Counted from the stretch's first letter, positions 1-8,331 are shown. The stretch is DNA of 25,211 nt from Bacillota bacterium (GCA_023424965.1 JAFADI010000195.1:1-25211); one strand, 5' to 3'. Notes: generated by a model not told the origin, from the letters alone. Numbers and translations are program-made.

Positions 1-524
1 ATTTTTTCAAGGCAGCGGTAGAACTTATTTTAGAAGCGGAGCGGAACGGAAACCGGATACACATTACAGGAATTGGAAAGCCGGGGCATGTGGCGGGATA
101 TATCGCTTCCCTCCTGTCTTCCACCGGTACACCCACCTATGAGCTGCATGGAACGGAAGCCGTTCACGGCTCCTCCGGGCAGGTAAAGCCGGGAGATGTA
201 GTCATCGCCATCTCCAACAGCGGGGAGACGGCAGAGCTCAAAGCTACGGTCAGTACGCTTAAAGCCAACGGTGCCAGGATTATCGGGGTGTGCGGAAACC
301 CGGAATCCTGGCTGGCGAAAAACAGCGATGCCTATCTTTATGCGGGCGTAAGCCGGGAGGGAGACCCTTTGAACAGGGCTCCGAGAGCCTCAATTACGGC
401 GGAAATATTCGTACTGCAGGGGTTGAGCCTTCTATTGCAGTGCATAAAGGAAATCTCCCCCCAGCAGTATGTCAAGTGGCATCCGGGCGGGACCCTGGGA
501 AATTTGAGAGGGAATGAAAAATAG
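1..524 (+). CDS. SIS-domain sugar-phosphate isomerase, KpsF/GutQ type (5' truncated)
   Basis: The gene is cut by the left window edge; the first whole codon is at 3 and 173 residues are visible. It is a single SIS (sugar isomerase) domain. Features typical of arabinose-5-phosphate isomerase-type (KpsF/GutQ/KdsD) proteins are visible: GIGKPGH with a lysine at visible residue 26, HGTEAVHG with a glutamate at 52, the phosphosugar-binding loop ISNSGET at 70-75, and HPGGTLG at 160-166 near the end. The protein stops right after HPGGTLG, so it lacks the tandem CBS domains of E. coli KdsD and belongs to the short, CBS-free type. Family members interconvert ketose and aldose phosphates in the cytoplasm; the exact substrate cannot be read here. 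The next gene starts 16 bp downstream, so the two are probably co-transcribed. A 6-phospho-3-hexuloisomerase is the main alternative, but HPGGTLG favours the KpsF type. Confidence 0.85.
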   Translation, partial: FFKAAVELILEAERNGNRIHITGIGKPGHVAGYIASLLSSTGTPTYELHGTEAVHGSSGQVKPGDVVIAISNSGETAELKATVSTLKANGARIIGVCGNPESWLAKNSDAYLYAGVSREGDPLNRAPRASITAEIFVLQGLSLLLQCIKEISPQQYVKWHPGGTLGNLRGNEK

Positions 525-540
525 GAAGGGGAGTTTTTGC

Positions 541-915
541 ATGCCGCGATCCATTGGACATAAGATTTGGGCCATTGCAGACGGCTATATCCAGCCGGTA
601 AGCGCGGGAGAGGCGGAAAGCCATGACGGCCTGTGCGTGCTGAACGCAGGGGATTCGGACGCCCACCTGGAAATAACCGTATATTTCTACGACAGGGAGC
701 CCATGAGAAATATTTGTTCCGAATGCAAAGCCAGGCGGTCCAATCACATCCGCCTGGATAAAATAAAGGATAAAACCGGTGCGGGGATTCCCAAAGGAGT
801 GCCCTATTCCCTTGTGGTGGAAAGCGATATTCCCGTACTGGTACAATTTTCAAGGGTAGATACTTCTCAAAATGCGATGGCATTAACTACAACGATGGGA
901 TATCCGGTCCCCTGA
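541..915 (+). CDS. ASRT-family protein (Anabaena sensory rhodopsin transducer homologue)
   Basis: This encodes 124 aa. ATG 541 was chosen over the in-frame ATG 514 because AGGAAGGGGA at 522-531 sits at the right distance and homologues begin with the IGHKIWAIADGYI block. The pattern WAIADGYI (10-17), VCxLNAGD-like LCVLNAGDSDAH (31-42), ITVYFYDREP (45-54), ARRSNHIR (64-71) and IPVLVQFSRVDTSQ (97-110) follows the soluble transducer that binds Anabaena sensory rhodopsin. Established knowledge: this beta-rich family occurs in many bacteria without rhodopsin and has been proposed to bind small molecules, plausibly sugars. No transmembrane segment or signal peptide is seen, so it is cytoplasmic. 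It lies between a sugar-phosphate isomerase and secreted glycosidases, which fits a carbohydrate-linked role; that role is inference. No microbial rhodopsin gene lies in the window. Confidence 0.88.
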   Translation: MPRSIGHKIWAIADGYIQPVSAGEAESHDGLCVLNAGDSDAHLEITVYFYDREPMRNICSECKARRSNHIRLDKIKDKTGAGIPKGVPYSLVVESDIPVLVQFSRVDTSQNAMALTTTMGYPVP

Positions 916-1046
916 TTTGAACGGGGCAACACAGGGGTAAGGAGGTTCCATCCTTGAAGAGGATGATAAATCATCAAAGGAAAGGAGGCCGGTGCGAGTA
1001 TCTGTAGAGATGCAAATCCAGATAAGAACAGAAAGGGGGAAAACGT
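916..1046 (+). promoter_or_regulatory. Leader of the glycosidase genes: alternative hairpins, possible leader peptide
   Basis: This 131-bp spacer has no convincing -35/-10 pair, so the downstream genes may be read from further upstream. It contains mutually exclusive hairpins: CATCCT/AGGATG (949-965, 5-nt loop) and GATGA/TCATC (962-975, 4-nt loop), which share bases 962-965. A third stem, TATCTG/CAGATA, spans 999-1024. A strong Shine-Dalgarno AAGGAGG (939-945) lies 8 nt before TTG 954, which opens a 17-codon frame ending at TAG 1005-1007. No known riboswitch core was recognised. Function is unproven. Confidence 0.35.
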
Positions 1047-4000
1047 ATGGCAAGTATTCATGTACAAATGAGGATGAAGGCTATTCTATGCATCATTGCA
1101 ATGGTAGCTTCATTATTTTCGGCAGCACCCGCCGTTTTCGCGGCCACAACGATTACCAACGGGAATTTTGAGACAGGAAACCTTACGGGCTGGACGGTCC
1201 TATCCGGCAATCTGCCCACCCAACCTACCAATTCCACCCGTGTGAATTTCAACAAAGAAGGCAGTTACTTTATCGGCACCTGTGAAATCGGCGGAGGTGC
1301 CTTTGATGATGCCGGAACAGGGGTAATCAAATCGGATGCATTCACGGTCGGTTCTCCGTTTATAACCTTCCTGATTGGCGGAGGCGGCAATATCAGCAAT
1401 GTGTATGTGGCCCTTGTGAGGAACTCCGACGGAGTCGAATTGCTGAAGTCCACCGGTTCCAGCAGCGAAGCTATGGTAAAAGAATATTGGGATGTCCGGG
1501 CATACAACGGGGTACAGTGCTATATCAAAATCGTGGACAATTCGTCCGGCGGATGGGGGCATATCAATGCGGACAACTTCCAGGGGGTGGATGCTCTGTC
1601 CATGGGAGATACGGTAAGCATGCTGGAGGCCCAGATAGGTTATCATCCGGAGGATGTGAAAAAAGTGTACCTGAGGAGTGCGATGGCATCTCCCCCGGTG
1701 AATCCCACGGGTAAGACCTTCAATATCGTCAGCAAATCCGATGGAAGCACTGCCTATACGGGAACGGTTTCCTATTGGGGGAGCAAATGGGGATCCTACT
1801 GGTGGACACTGGATTTTTCCGGCTTGAAGACCGCGGGTTCCTACTACGCTCAGGTTAACGATGCAGGCGGCAATCTGGTGTCGTCGGTGTTCCAGGTCGG
1901 AAATGCCGTTTTCACGGACAACGGACTGGTAACCGTCGCCCTGGACCAGCTGGATGCAAGAATCCTTCCGGGAGTACCCGGATGGAGGGATTGCGGCAGC
2001 GAGATCCGGGAGGTATCCTCCCACGCCATAACCGTCCATGGCCTTGTGGACATCTATGAAAATATTTTCGGCAAGCTGAGCCCGGCAAATCAGACCAGGT
2101 TAAAGGATGCCGTGATGCGGGGAGCGGACTATATCGTATATAGCCAGGAAACTTCCCCCGATCCGCTGTTAAACGGAAGGTTCAACCATGATAAAGCCCA
2201 TAAAACCGAATACGGCACCAGCGACTACTACAACTGGCATGACACTGCCTATGCCATAACCGCACTGGTAAAGGCCTATAACATGATAAAGAATTACGAT
2301 GCCGGGAAGGCAAATACATACTTGAATGCGGCGGTGCTGGCGTACAACAATGCCACCTACAGGCCGTACCAGCTCGCTTCCGACTTTGCTGGCCCGGATG
2401 GCGGGCAGACGGCCTATGTGAATTCCCTGGCGAGACTTTACTATAACAAGGGTTCCTCCTGGACGCTGCCCACAACGCTGCGGACCAAGGAGAAGCTGAC
2501 CTTTACCTGGGCATGCACCCTGCTTTATCAGGCTACCGGCAACACGGCATACAAAAATAAAGCCATTGAATTTGCCGATTCAGCCGCAGAGAGACAGTTT
2601 ACAGACTACAACCACCCGGTTGACGGAGCCTTCGGCAACTTCTACGAGTTTGAAGGGGATGACACCGCCTTCCTTACGGAGTGGGGGCAAAGCCACCGAT
2701 GGCATATGGGCAATGTGGAGCCCACGAACCTTAAAGGCTTTATCGATTTGCTCAATTTATTCCCGGACGATCCAAAGGCTGCCAAGTGGTACAACGTCAT
2801 AAAGACCTATGGAGACAACTATGTGAAGAATACCGCCGCTTTAAGCCCATTTAAGATATACCCGGTCGCGGCCTATAAAGACACCACTTATGGAGGAGTC
2901 AAGTTCTTCATGAACATCCTTCACGGCGCCAACGCCCTGTATGGACAGATCGCAAAGAACCAGATGGAAATCGGAGAGTTCCTCAATGACAGGTCCTACC
3001 AGGAGCTGGCAAATCAGAATGTTGAGTTTATGGCAGGATTAAATCCCGGAATCCCCACAGCTTCCGCTGAAAAAGCGTGGACGGCCATGACCTTCCTCAA
3101 AGGAATCGGCAACAGGTCCTTTCCGGGATACGGGAGTATAGCCGCTCCTCCGGCGGGCAGCGGGATAAACGGTTTTGTATTTGGAAATCAGTTCGGAGAA
3201 CACCCCATTTCTTATGCTCCCGATGCGCCCAAGGGCATTCTGGATGCCAACGGCGGTTTCCAGTTCAATGAAGACTACTTGCCCCACAGCCATGGATATG
3301 TAAGCGGTGTCAGCAAACTCGAGGGCAACTTTACTTTAAATATCGCAACAAAAAGCAATGGAACTGCTGTAAACGCAGCGGTCGCAGTAAATCTTCCCGA
3401 GACATACAGCTTTTCGACAGGTGCAGCGGGAAGCCTTGCAATTACGACACTCCCTCTGCAGAGGTCGGGAACCGTATCCGTTACCTACGGCGGAAAGACC
3501 ATCACAAAGAGCCTGCAGACACTGGCCAGCAGCAAGTATACCTGGAATGTGGATTTTGCCACTTATGTGGATGTATCTGTGTCCGTACCAGCCACCGTCG
3601 GTAGCGGCGGCGGTACAGGCACCCTGTCGGTGACAAACCGGGGCACAGGCAATACTGCTGCCAATGTGACCCTGTCGGCAAGCGGTGTCAGCCTGGGAAC
3701 CTCCTCCATGAGTATTCCGGTCAATGCCGGGGCGACGGTTTCACAGGATTTCACCATTGCGGCAGGTTCAAAGGTAATGCCCTATCTGGTATATGCCTAT
3801 GTCACGTCCGGCAACAACACCACCACTGCCATCGGCACGGGCAAATGCTCCGGCGGTGGAGGGACGTCAACCTTTGTTACCAACCTTAGCGGGTGGACTG
3901 CTTTAAACGGAACCTGGAGCGACATACCCGGAGGAAAGCAGGGAATTGGCGGAGGAGATGCATTTCTGCTTTCAACCGATACAGGAACGGACTTTACCTA

Positions 4001-4847
4001 TGAAGGAGATATCCGATTGAGCACCAATAACCCCTCGGCAGGGTCATTGATATTCAGGTCCAACAGCAATGCCACCCAGGGATACGTGGTGAATGTGTCC
4101 ACTGAGAATGGAGGCCAGGTAAAGCTCTTCAAGCTCCCATATGCACAACTGGGAAGCACATACGGTGTACCGGGCGGCGTGGCTGTCAACACGGTGTATC
4201 ATCTGAAGGTTGCTGCCTCAGGCAGCAATATAAAAGTGTATTTCAACAATGGGACAAGCCCGGTCATTGATGTCAACGATTCAACCTATTCCGGCGGACG
4301 GTTCGGTTTGCTGGCATGGCAGGGAACATCGGTATTCCAGAATGTGAACAGGGGAACCGGAACTGCCGGCTTCAATAGTAATCTTAGCGGCTGGACTGCC
4401 GTAAACGGGGGCTGGAGCGATGTGCCGGGCGGAAAGCAGGGGATTGGTGGAGGAGATGCTTTCCTGCTGGCTTCCGACACAGGGACGGACGTTACTTATT
4501 CAGGAGATATAAAGGTGACGACCGACAATCCGTCCGCAGGGGCACTGGTATTCAGGTCCAACAGCAATGCATCCCAGTGTTACATTGTAAACCTGTCAAC
4601 TGAAAACGGAGGTACGGTGAAGCTTTTTAAACTGCCCTATCAGGTGGTCGGAACACCGTACAGTACACCCATCAGTGTGAATACCGTCTATAATTTGAAA
4701 GTTGTGGCCTCCGGAGCAAATATAAAAGTATACTTTAATAACAGCTCAACGCCATGTATTGATGCAGTCGACTCTTCCTATACAAGCGGCCAATTTGGCA
4801 TCCAGGCATGGCAGGGAACGGCGCTATTCCAGAACGTAAATAAATAA
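1047..4847 (+). CDS. Secreted GH9-type multi-domain glycosidase with CBM66-like tail
   Basis: 1266 aa; the start at ATG 1047 follows AAAGGGGGA (1032-1040). Signal peptide 1-32, probable cut VFA|ATT. Domains: galactose-binding-like beta module 35-184 (FETGNLTGW ... GGWGHINADNF), of a type also seen at the N-terminus of GH32 fructan hydrolases; CelD_N-type Ig domain ~190-288; divergent GH9 (alpha/alpha)6 domain ~292-765; beta-rich segment ~766-850; CARDB/NEW3-like segment ~855-933; Gly linker; two CBM66-like modules at 942-1101 and 1107-1266. GH9 enzymes are inverting beta-glycanases using two Asp in a DAGD motif and a C-terminal Glu. Here the motif reads DCGS (315-318), so the usual base position is Ser; the Glu appears kept as NED (741-743). 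Substrate is therefore uncertain: cellulose should not be assumed and fructan binding is only suggested by the modules. No dockerin or SLH domain, so it is probably free. The next secreted gene starts 21 bp downstream. Confidence 0.82.
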   Translation: MASIHVQMRMKAILCIIAMVASLFSAAPAVFAATTITNGNFETGNLTGWTVLSGNLPTQPTNSTRVNFNKEGSYFIGTCEIGGGAFDDAGTGVIKSDAFTVGSPFITFLIGGGGNISNVYVALVRNSDGVELLKSTGSSSEAMVKEYWDVRAYNGVQCYIKIVDNSSGGWGHINADNFQGVDALSMGDTVSMLEAQIGYHPEDVKKVYLRSAMASPPVNPTGKTFNIVSKSDGSTAYTGTVSYWGSKWGSYWWTLDFSGLKTAGSYYAQVNDAGGNLVSSVFQVGNAVFTDNGLVTVALDQLDARILPGVPGWRDCGSEIREVSSHAITVHGLVDIYENIFGKLSPANQTRLKDAVMRGADYIVYSQETSPDPLLNGRFNHDKAHKTEYGTSDYYNWHDTAYAITALVKAYNMIKNYDAGKANTYLNAAVLAYNNATYRPYQLASDFAGPDGGQTAYVNSLARLYYNKGSSWTLPTTLRTKEKLTFTWACTLLYQATGNTAYKNKAIEFADSAAERQFTDYNHPVDGAFGNFYEFEGDDTAFLTEWGQSHRWHMGNVEPTNLKGFIDLLNLFPDDPKAAKWYNVIKTYGDNYVKNTAALSPFKIYPVAAYKDTTYGGVKFFMNILHGANALYGQIAKNQMEIGEFLNDRSYQELANQNVEFMAGLNPGIPTASAEKAWTAMTFLKGIGNRSFPGYGSIAAPPAGSGINGFVFGNQFGEHPISYAPDAPKGILDANGGFQFNEDYLPHSHGYVSGVSKLEGNFTLNIATKSNGTAVNAAVAVNLPETYSFSTGAAGSLAITTLPLQRSGTVSVTYGGKTITKSLQTLASSKYTWNVDFATYVDVSVSVPATVGSGGGTGTLSVTNRGTGNTAANVTLSASGVSLGTSSMSIPVNAGATVSQDFTIAAGSKVMPYLVYAYVTSGNNTTTAIGTGKCSGGGGTSTFVTNLSGWTALNGTWSDIPGGKQGIGGGDAFLLSTDTGTDFTYEGDIRLSTNNPSAGSLIFRSNSNATQGYVVNVSTENGGQVKLFKLPYAQLGSTYGVPGGVAVNTVYHLKVAASGSNIKVYFNNGTSPVIDVNDSTYSGGRFGLLAWQGTSVFQNVNRGTGTAGFNSNLSGWTAVNGGWSDVPGGKQGIGGGDAFLLASDTGTDVTYSGDIKVTTDNPSAGALVFRSNSNASQCYIVNLSTENGGTVKLFKLPYQVVGTPYSTPISVNTVYNLKVVASGANIKVYFNNSSTPCIDAVDSSYTSGQFGIQAWQGTALFQNVNK
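3882..4349 (+). repeat. CBM66-like module, copy 1
   Basis: This codes for residues 946-1101 of the GH9-type protein, from NLSGW to FQNVN. The next copy starts 498 bp later (166 residues). Shared landmarks are PGGKQGIGGGDAFLL, GALVFRSNSNA-like FRSNSNA, STENGG, VKLFKLPY and FQNVN. The match is visible at the DNA level, so the pair arose by tandem duplication. Confidence 0.75.
4380..4841 (+). repeat. CBM66-like module, copy 2
   Basis: This codes for residues 1112-1265 of the GH9-type protein. It keeps GGKQGIGGGDAFLL, FRSNSNA, STENGGTVKLFKLPY and the ending FQNVN. It is the second half of the tandem duplication, and the third relative lies at 7848-8306 in the next gene. Confidence 0.75.
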
Positions 4848-4868
4848 GTTAAAAGAGGAGGTTTTAGT

Positions 4869-7800
4869 ATGACGAAAAGTTCAAAAAAGCTGACAGCATT
4901 TGTGTGCACCCTGGCCATGCTCGTTACCATGTTCGGTTTTACCGCCACAAGCAAGGCCCAGTTTGCGGACCCACCCCATACGGGACAGGTAAGGATCAAT
5001 TGCGGTTCCACGGAAGGGTATTTGCCGGAACAGTATTTATCCTCCCAAAACGGCTCTGTTGCAGCCACCGACACGGTGTATCAACACCGTATGACCAAAA
5101 GGTACGCCGACGGGACCGGCTATTTTACGTACCATATTCCCGTCAGTGTGGGTACCCCTGCCCCCCTGTATCTTTCGATGGTAACCAAGGGAGAGGTTAA
5201 GCTGAGTGTCGATGGTACCGTAATGCTCAATACAGGGAACAGCGGCGAAGGGAATTATACCGCAAGAGAAATCACTCTGGGCAACAGCGCCCTGTGGTCC
5301 GACGGCTACGTGGATTTGAGGTTTGAGGACGCAGATCCCGGAGACGGATGGGGTCCCAATGTTTACTGGGTGGAGCTTGGGGCTACCTCCACCTGGAGGG
5401 AGCGGGCGAAGCATATCCTGTGGGACACCTCCGGCGTTCTGTGGCAGACGGGATATTATGACGGCTTCAGCAGTGAATTTCTGGGTTCTGTAACAGATTT
5501 CACGGTGGGGGGAGACATATCCACACTGAAGAACAGCGGGACCCTCTATTTACGATGGAACCAGACGGTGGTACCCGGCAAGAAATATTACCTGCTGGCA
5601 GGAATTATGGGAGGCTCGGGAACCAACTATATCGATATGAAAAACGACGGTTCCAGCGAGATTGCCAGAGGGGCCAACAGGGAAAGGATATATGACCTGG
5701 ATGTTACCAGCCAGGTTGCGGCCACGGGAAATGTAGCAAAGATACAGATGGCCACCGGAGCCACCCTTGACTTTGCGGCGCTTATCGAGGTCACTCCCGG
5801 CAGTACTGCAGACAGTGACCTGCGCGTAGTGTTCAAAGGGGATGAGATGGCACAGAACTGGACAAAGCTGGTCAACACCACCATGTACTGGAACAACGAT
5901 TATTTCGTGGACAAAGGGACGGGCTTCATCGACGCTTCCTTCCCGCGGGGGATATTCTACGGTGGTTACTGGGTTGCCGATGCAGGGCCTACTGTGCTTG
6001 AGCTTGCAAAGTGGGGATATTACGACCTGGCCAAACAGGCCTCCAACTATTACGCCAATGTGGCGGATTACTACAATTCGGACAACGGCGCCGCAGGCCT
6101 GATATTTGCCACCATGGCCTATTTGATGAAAACGGACAACTATACCGGTGCTTATACCGCCGATACCTGGCCGAAGCTGAAAGCGGGACTGGACTATTAC
6201 AGCGGCCAGATCGACACCAATCCTTACCATATGGTGATGGGGAATAACTGGGAGACCACCTCCAACGGCTATGGAATCTATAACAACTCCATCGCATACT
6301 TTGCGCTGCTGGCAGGTGCGGAAGCCGCATCCAGGACCGGGCATGCCAGTGACGCCGCAAACTGGAACAGCCATGCGGCCACCCTTTTCAACAACATCAA
6401 TACCTATCTGAAGACCACCGCCGATGTGAGCTGGCTGGGGAAAACCATTCCGGCAAACACCTTCAGGTATGGCTTGAGTACGTCGGGAGGAAATGTAAGC
6501 GAGTGCCACGCGGGATGGTTCGGAGTGGGAAATCAGGAGGAACTGTTCTACGGCATGAAGGGAAATGCCATACCCGACTGGAGGACGGCGGTCAATACCA
6601 TGCTGGATTACCATTCGTCCAACTTCTGGAGCGATTGGAAGGCATACGGCCACAACCGGGGCTTCGGAACGGACTACGGGGTATTGTCCGAGCGGGGCGG
6701 CTGGCCTGTGAGCGCCATGCTGATGGGAGACAGGATGGACATGGTCCAGAAGAACATGAACCATATTATCTATAACAGTACCGACCTGAACTTTGCCAAT
6801 GACAACGAAGGCGTGCAGGAAACCTCACCCTGGGTGCTTGTCAGAGAGGTTGACAAGGATGACGACGGCATCACCGGAGCCGACGTGGGGAATGGCGGAG
6901 AAGTGGAAGACATGAACCTTGTGGAGTATATCATCACCATGAAAAATGTGAGGCTCATGGCAGGGATTGACGATGCCCTGAGCGGTAGCGGCAATCTCGT
7001 GGTCATGCCCAGGATCCCCGAGAACTGGAAGGGGGCGAAGGTCAACCGGTGGCCGGTGGTATACAAAAACGGTTCGGCCAACGCAAAAACCGAGGTGACA
7101 TATGACTATTCGTTAAGTCCTTTGCAGGCAGGCATGAACATATCCGCTGCAAACAGCATACCCGGTGTACAGCTCAGATTCGGGCCATTCAAGTCCACGG
7201 CATCGGTGTCTTCGGTGACGGCAAACGGCTCACCGGTATCCTATACCACCCAGGACAGCGGAGGCTATAAATGGGTGTGGGTCACCCAGGATGTGGGGAC
7301 GGCCGGTAAGAATATCGTTGTAAATGTGACCATTCCCGACCTGTATGCAAATGCCGATTTCAATAGCGGAGGCCTGGCGGGCTGGACAGCAGCCGGCGGA
7401 ACCTGGACAAACACCGGAAACTGCGCACAGGTGGTGACCTCCGGTGACGCCTGGAGTACTTACGGAACAACGGCAGCCGATGTGAACCTGAGCGCCGATG
7501 TCAGGATAATCAACGGAAATGCCGTGGGCCTGACCTTCAGGAACGATGGTGCAGGTTCCTCAGGATATGACCTGATCCTTGACGTGCAGGACAATTTGCT
7601 CAAACTGTGCAAGCGTCCCTATACGGTACTGGCGTCGATGCCGGTAAAAGTAAAGAGAAACAGGACTTACACCTTGAAGGTAGAGGCGTCGGGCTCCAAT
7701 ATCAAGTGCTATCTGGACGGGGTCAAGGCCTTTGAAATTACCGATTTCACCTATAGCAGCGGTAAGTTCGGCATGTTCGGTTACGCTTCGACGGCCCAGG

Positions 7801-8315
7801 TGGACAACCTGCTGGCATACCAGGCGGCACCTCCCGACTTTGCGACCAATTTGTCCGGCTGGAGTCCCTTAAGCGGGAACTGGAAGGATGGAACAGGAGG
7901 AAAGCAGGGATCGGGCAGCGGCGACATCTTCACCCTGGCATCGGATACGGGTACAAATTTCACCTATGAGGGTGACATTAAGCTGACAACCAATAATCCG
8001 ACGGCGGCAGCTTTGGTGTTCAGATCCAATGCCGATGCTTCCCGGTGCTATGCGGCCAATATCTCCACGGAAAACGACGGTACCGTCAAGCTGTTCAAAT
8101 TCCCCTATTCGGTACTCGGTACATACGCAGTGCCGATAAACGTAAATACGGTATACCATTTAAAGGTGACAGCCTCCGGCGCAAATCTCCAGGTATTCTT
8201 CAACAACAGCGACACGCCGTGCATCAGCGTGACCGATTCCGCCTATGCAAACGGGAAATTCGGACTCAACGTGTGGGACGGAACGGCGGTATTTCAAAAT
8301 GTAAATAAGCAGTAA
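4869..8315 (+). CDS. Secreted six-hairpin-glycosidase-like protein, family not recognised
   Basis: 1148 aa; ATG 4869 follows AGAGGAGG (4854-4861), 21 bp after the GH9-type gene. Signal peptide 1-30, probable cut SKA|QF. N-terminal malectin/CBM6-like beta region ~38-171 (VRINCGSTEGY ... GPNVYWVELG), then a second beta region ~185-310. A helix-rich, Trp/Tyr-rich domain ~315-720 has the spacing of an (alpha/alpha)6 toroid glycosidase, with acidic candidates D371, E608 (LSERGGWP) and E647/E651 (NEGVQETSPW). A beta segment 720-822 follows, resembling the C-terminal cap of rhamnosidase-type enzymes (NLVVMPRIPENW at 709-720). Then come a divergent CBM66-like module (826-985) and a closer one (990-1146). 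A DKDDDGITGAD loop at 662-672 resembles a calcium loop. I do not recognise a CAZy family and assign no substrate. Probably an extracellular partner of the preceding protein; no cell-wall anchor is seen. Confidence 0.75.
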   Translation: MTKSSKKLTAFVCTLAMLVTMFGFTATSKAQFADPPHTGQVRINCGSTEGYLPEQYLSSQNGSVAATDTVYQHRMTKRYADGTGYFTYHIPVSVGTPAPLYLSMVTKGEVKLSVDGTVMLNTGNSGEGNYTAREITLGNSALWSDGYVDLRFEDADPGDGWGPNVYWVELGATSTWRERAKHILWDTSGVLWQTGYYDGFSSEFLGSVTDFTVGGDISTLKNSGTLYLRWNQTVVPGKKYYLLAGIMGGSGTNYIDMKNDGSSEIARGANRERIYDLDVTSQVAATGNVAKIQMATGATLDFAALIEVTPGSTADSDLRVVFKGDEMAQNWTKLVNTTMYWNNDYFVDKGTGFIDASFPRGIFYGGYWVADAGPTVLELAKWGYYDLAKQASNYYANVADYYNSDNGAAGLIFATMAYLMKTDNYTGAYTADTWPKLKAGLDYYSGQIDTNPYHMVMGNNWETTSNGYGIYNNSIAYFALLAGAEAASRTGHASDAANWNSHAATLFNNINTYLKTTADVSWLGKTIPANTFRYGLSTSGGNVSECHAGWFGVGNQEELFYGMKGNAIPDWRTAVNTMLDYHSSNFWSDWKAYGHNRGFGTDYGVLSERGGWPVSAMLMGDRMDMVQKNMNHIIYNSTDLNFANDNEGVQETSPWVLVREVDKDDDGITGADVGNGGEVEDMNLVEYIITMKNVRLMAGIDDALSGSGNLVVMPRIPENWKGAKVNRWPVVYKNGSANAKTEVTYDYSLSPLQAGMNISAANSIPGVQLRFGPFKSTASVSSVTANGSPVSYTTQDSGGYKWVWVTQDVGTAGKNIVVNVTIPDLYANADFNSGGLAGWTAAGGTWTNTGNCAQVVTSGDAWSTYGTTAADVNLSADVRIINGNAVGLTFRNDGAGSSGYDLILDVQDNLLKLCKRPYTVLASMPVKVKRNRTYTLKVEASGSNIKCYLDGVKAFEITDFTYSSGKFGMFGYASTAQVDNLLAYQAAPPDFATNLSGWSPLSGNWKDGTGGKQGSGSGDIFTLASDTGTNFTYEGDIKLTTNNPTAAALVFRSNADASRCYAANISTENDGTVKLFKFPYSVLGTYAVPINVNTVYHLKVTASGANLQVFFNNSDTPCISVTDSAYANGKFGLNVWDGTAVFQNVNKQ
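7848..8306 (+). repeat. CBM66-like module, copy 3 (adjacent gene)
   Basis: This codes for residues 994-1146 of the second secreted protein. NLSGW, GGKQGSGSGD, FTYEGDIKLTTNNP, STENDGTVKLFKFPY and FQNVN match the two copies in the gene upstream, so the adjacent genes share their C-terminal module. Confidence 0.72.
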
Positions 8316-8331
8316 ACGGTTTATAGATGCA

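Noticed and set aside
916..1046. Known riboswitch (c-di-GMP type) before the glycosidase genes
   Set aside because: The conserved cores of class I and class II c-di-GMP aptamers are absent; only local hairpins are seen.
5550..6764. 404-codon open frame on the - strand
   Set aside because: It is antisense to the second secreted enzyme and its translation has no recognisable domain; it follows from the codon bias of the + gene.
6852..6884. Dockerin domain
   Set aside because: Only one calcium-like loop is present, inside the catalytic region; dockerins have two and are usually terminal, so cellulosome attachment is not supported.
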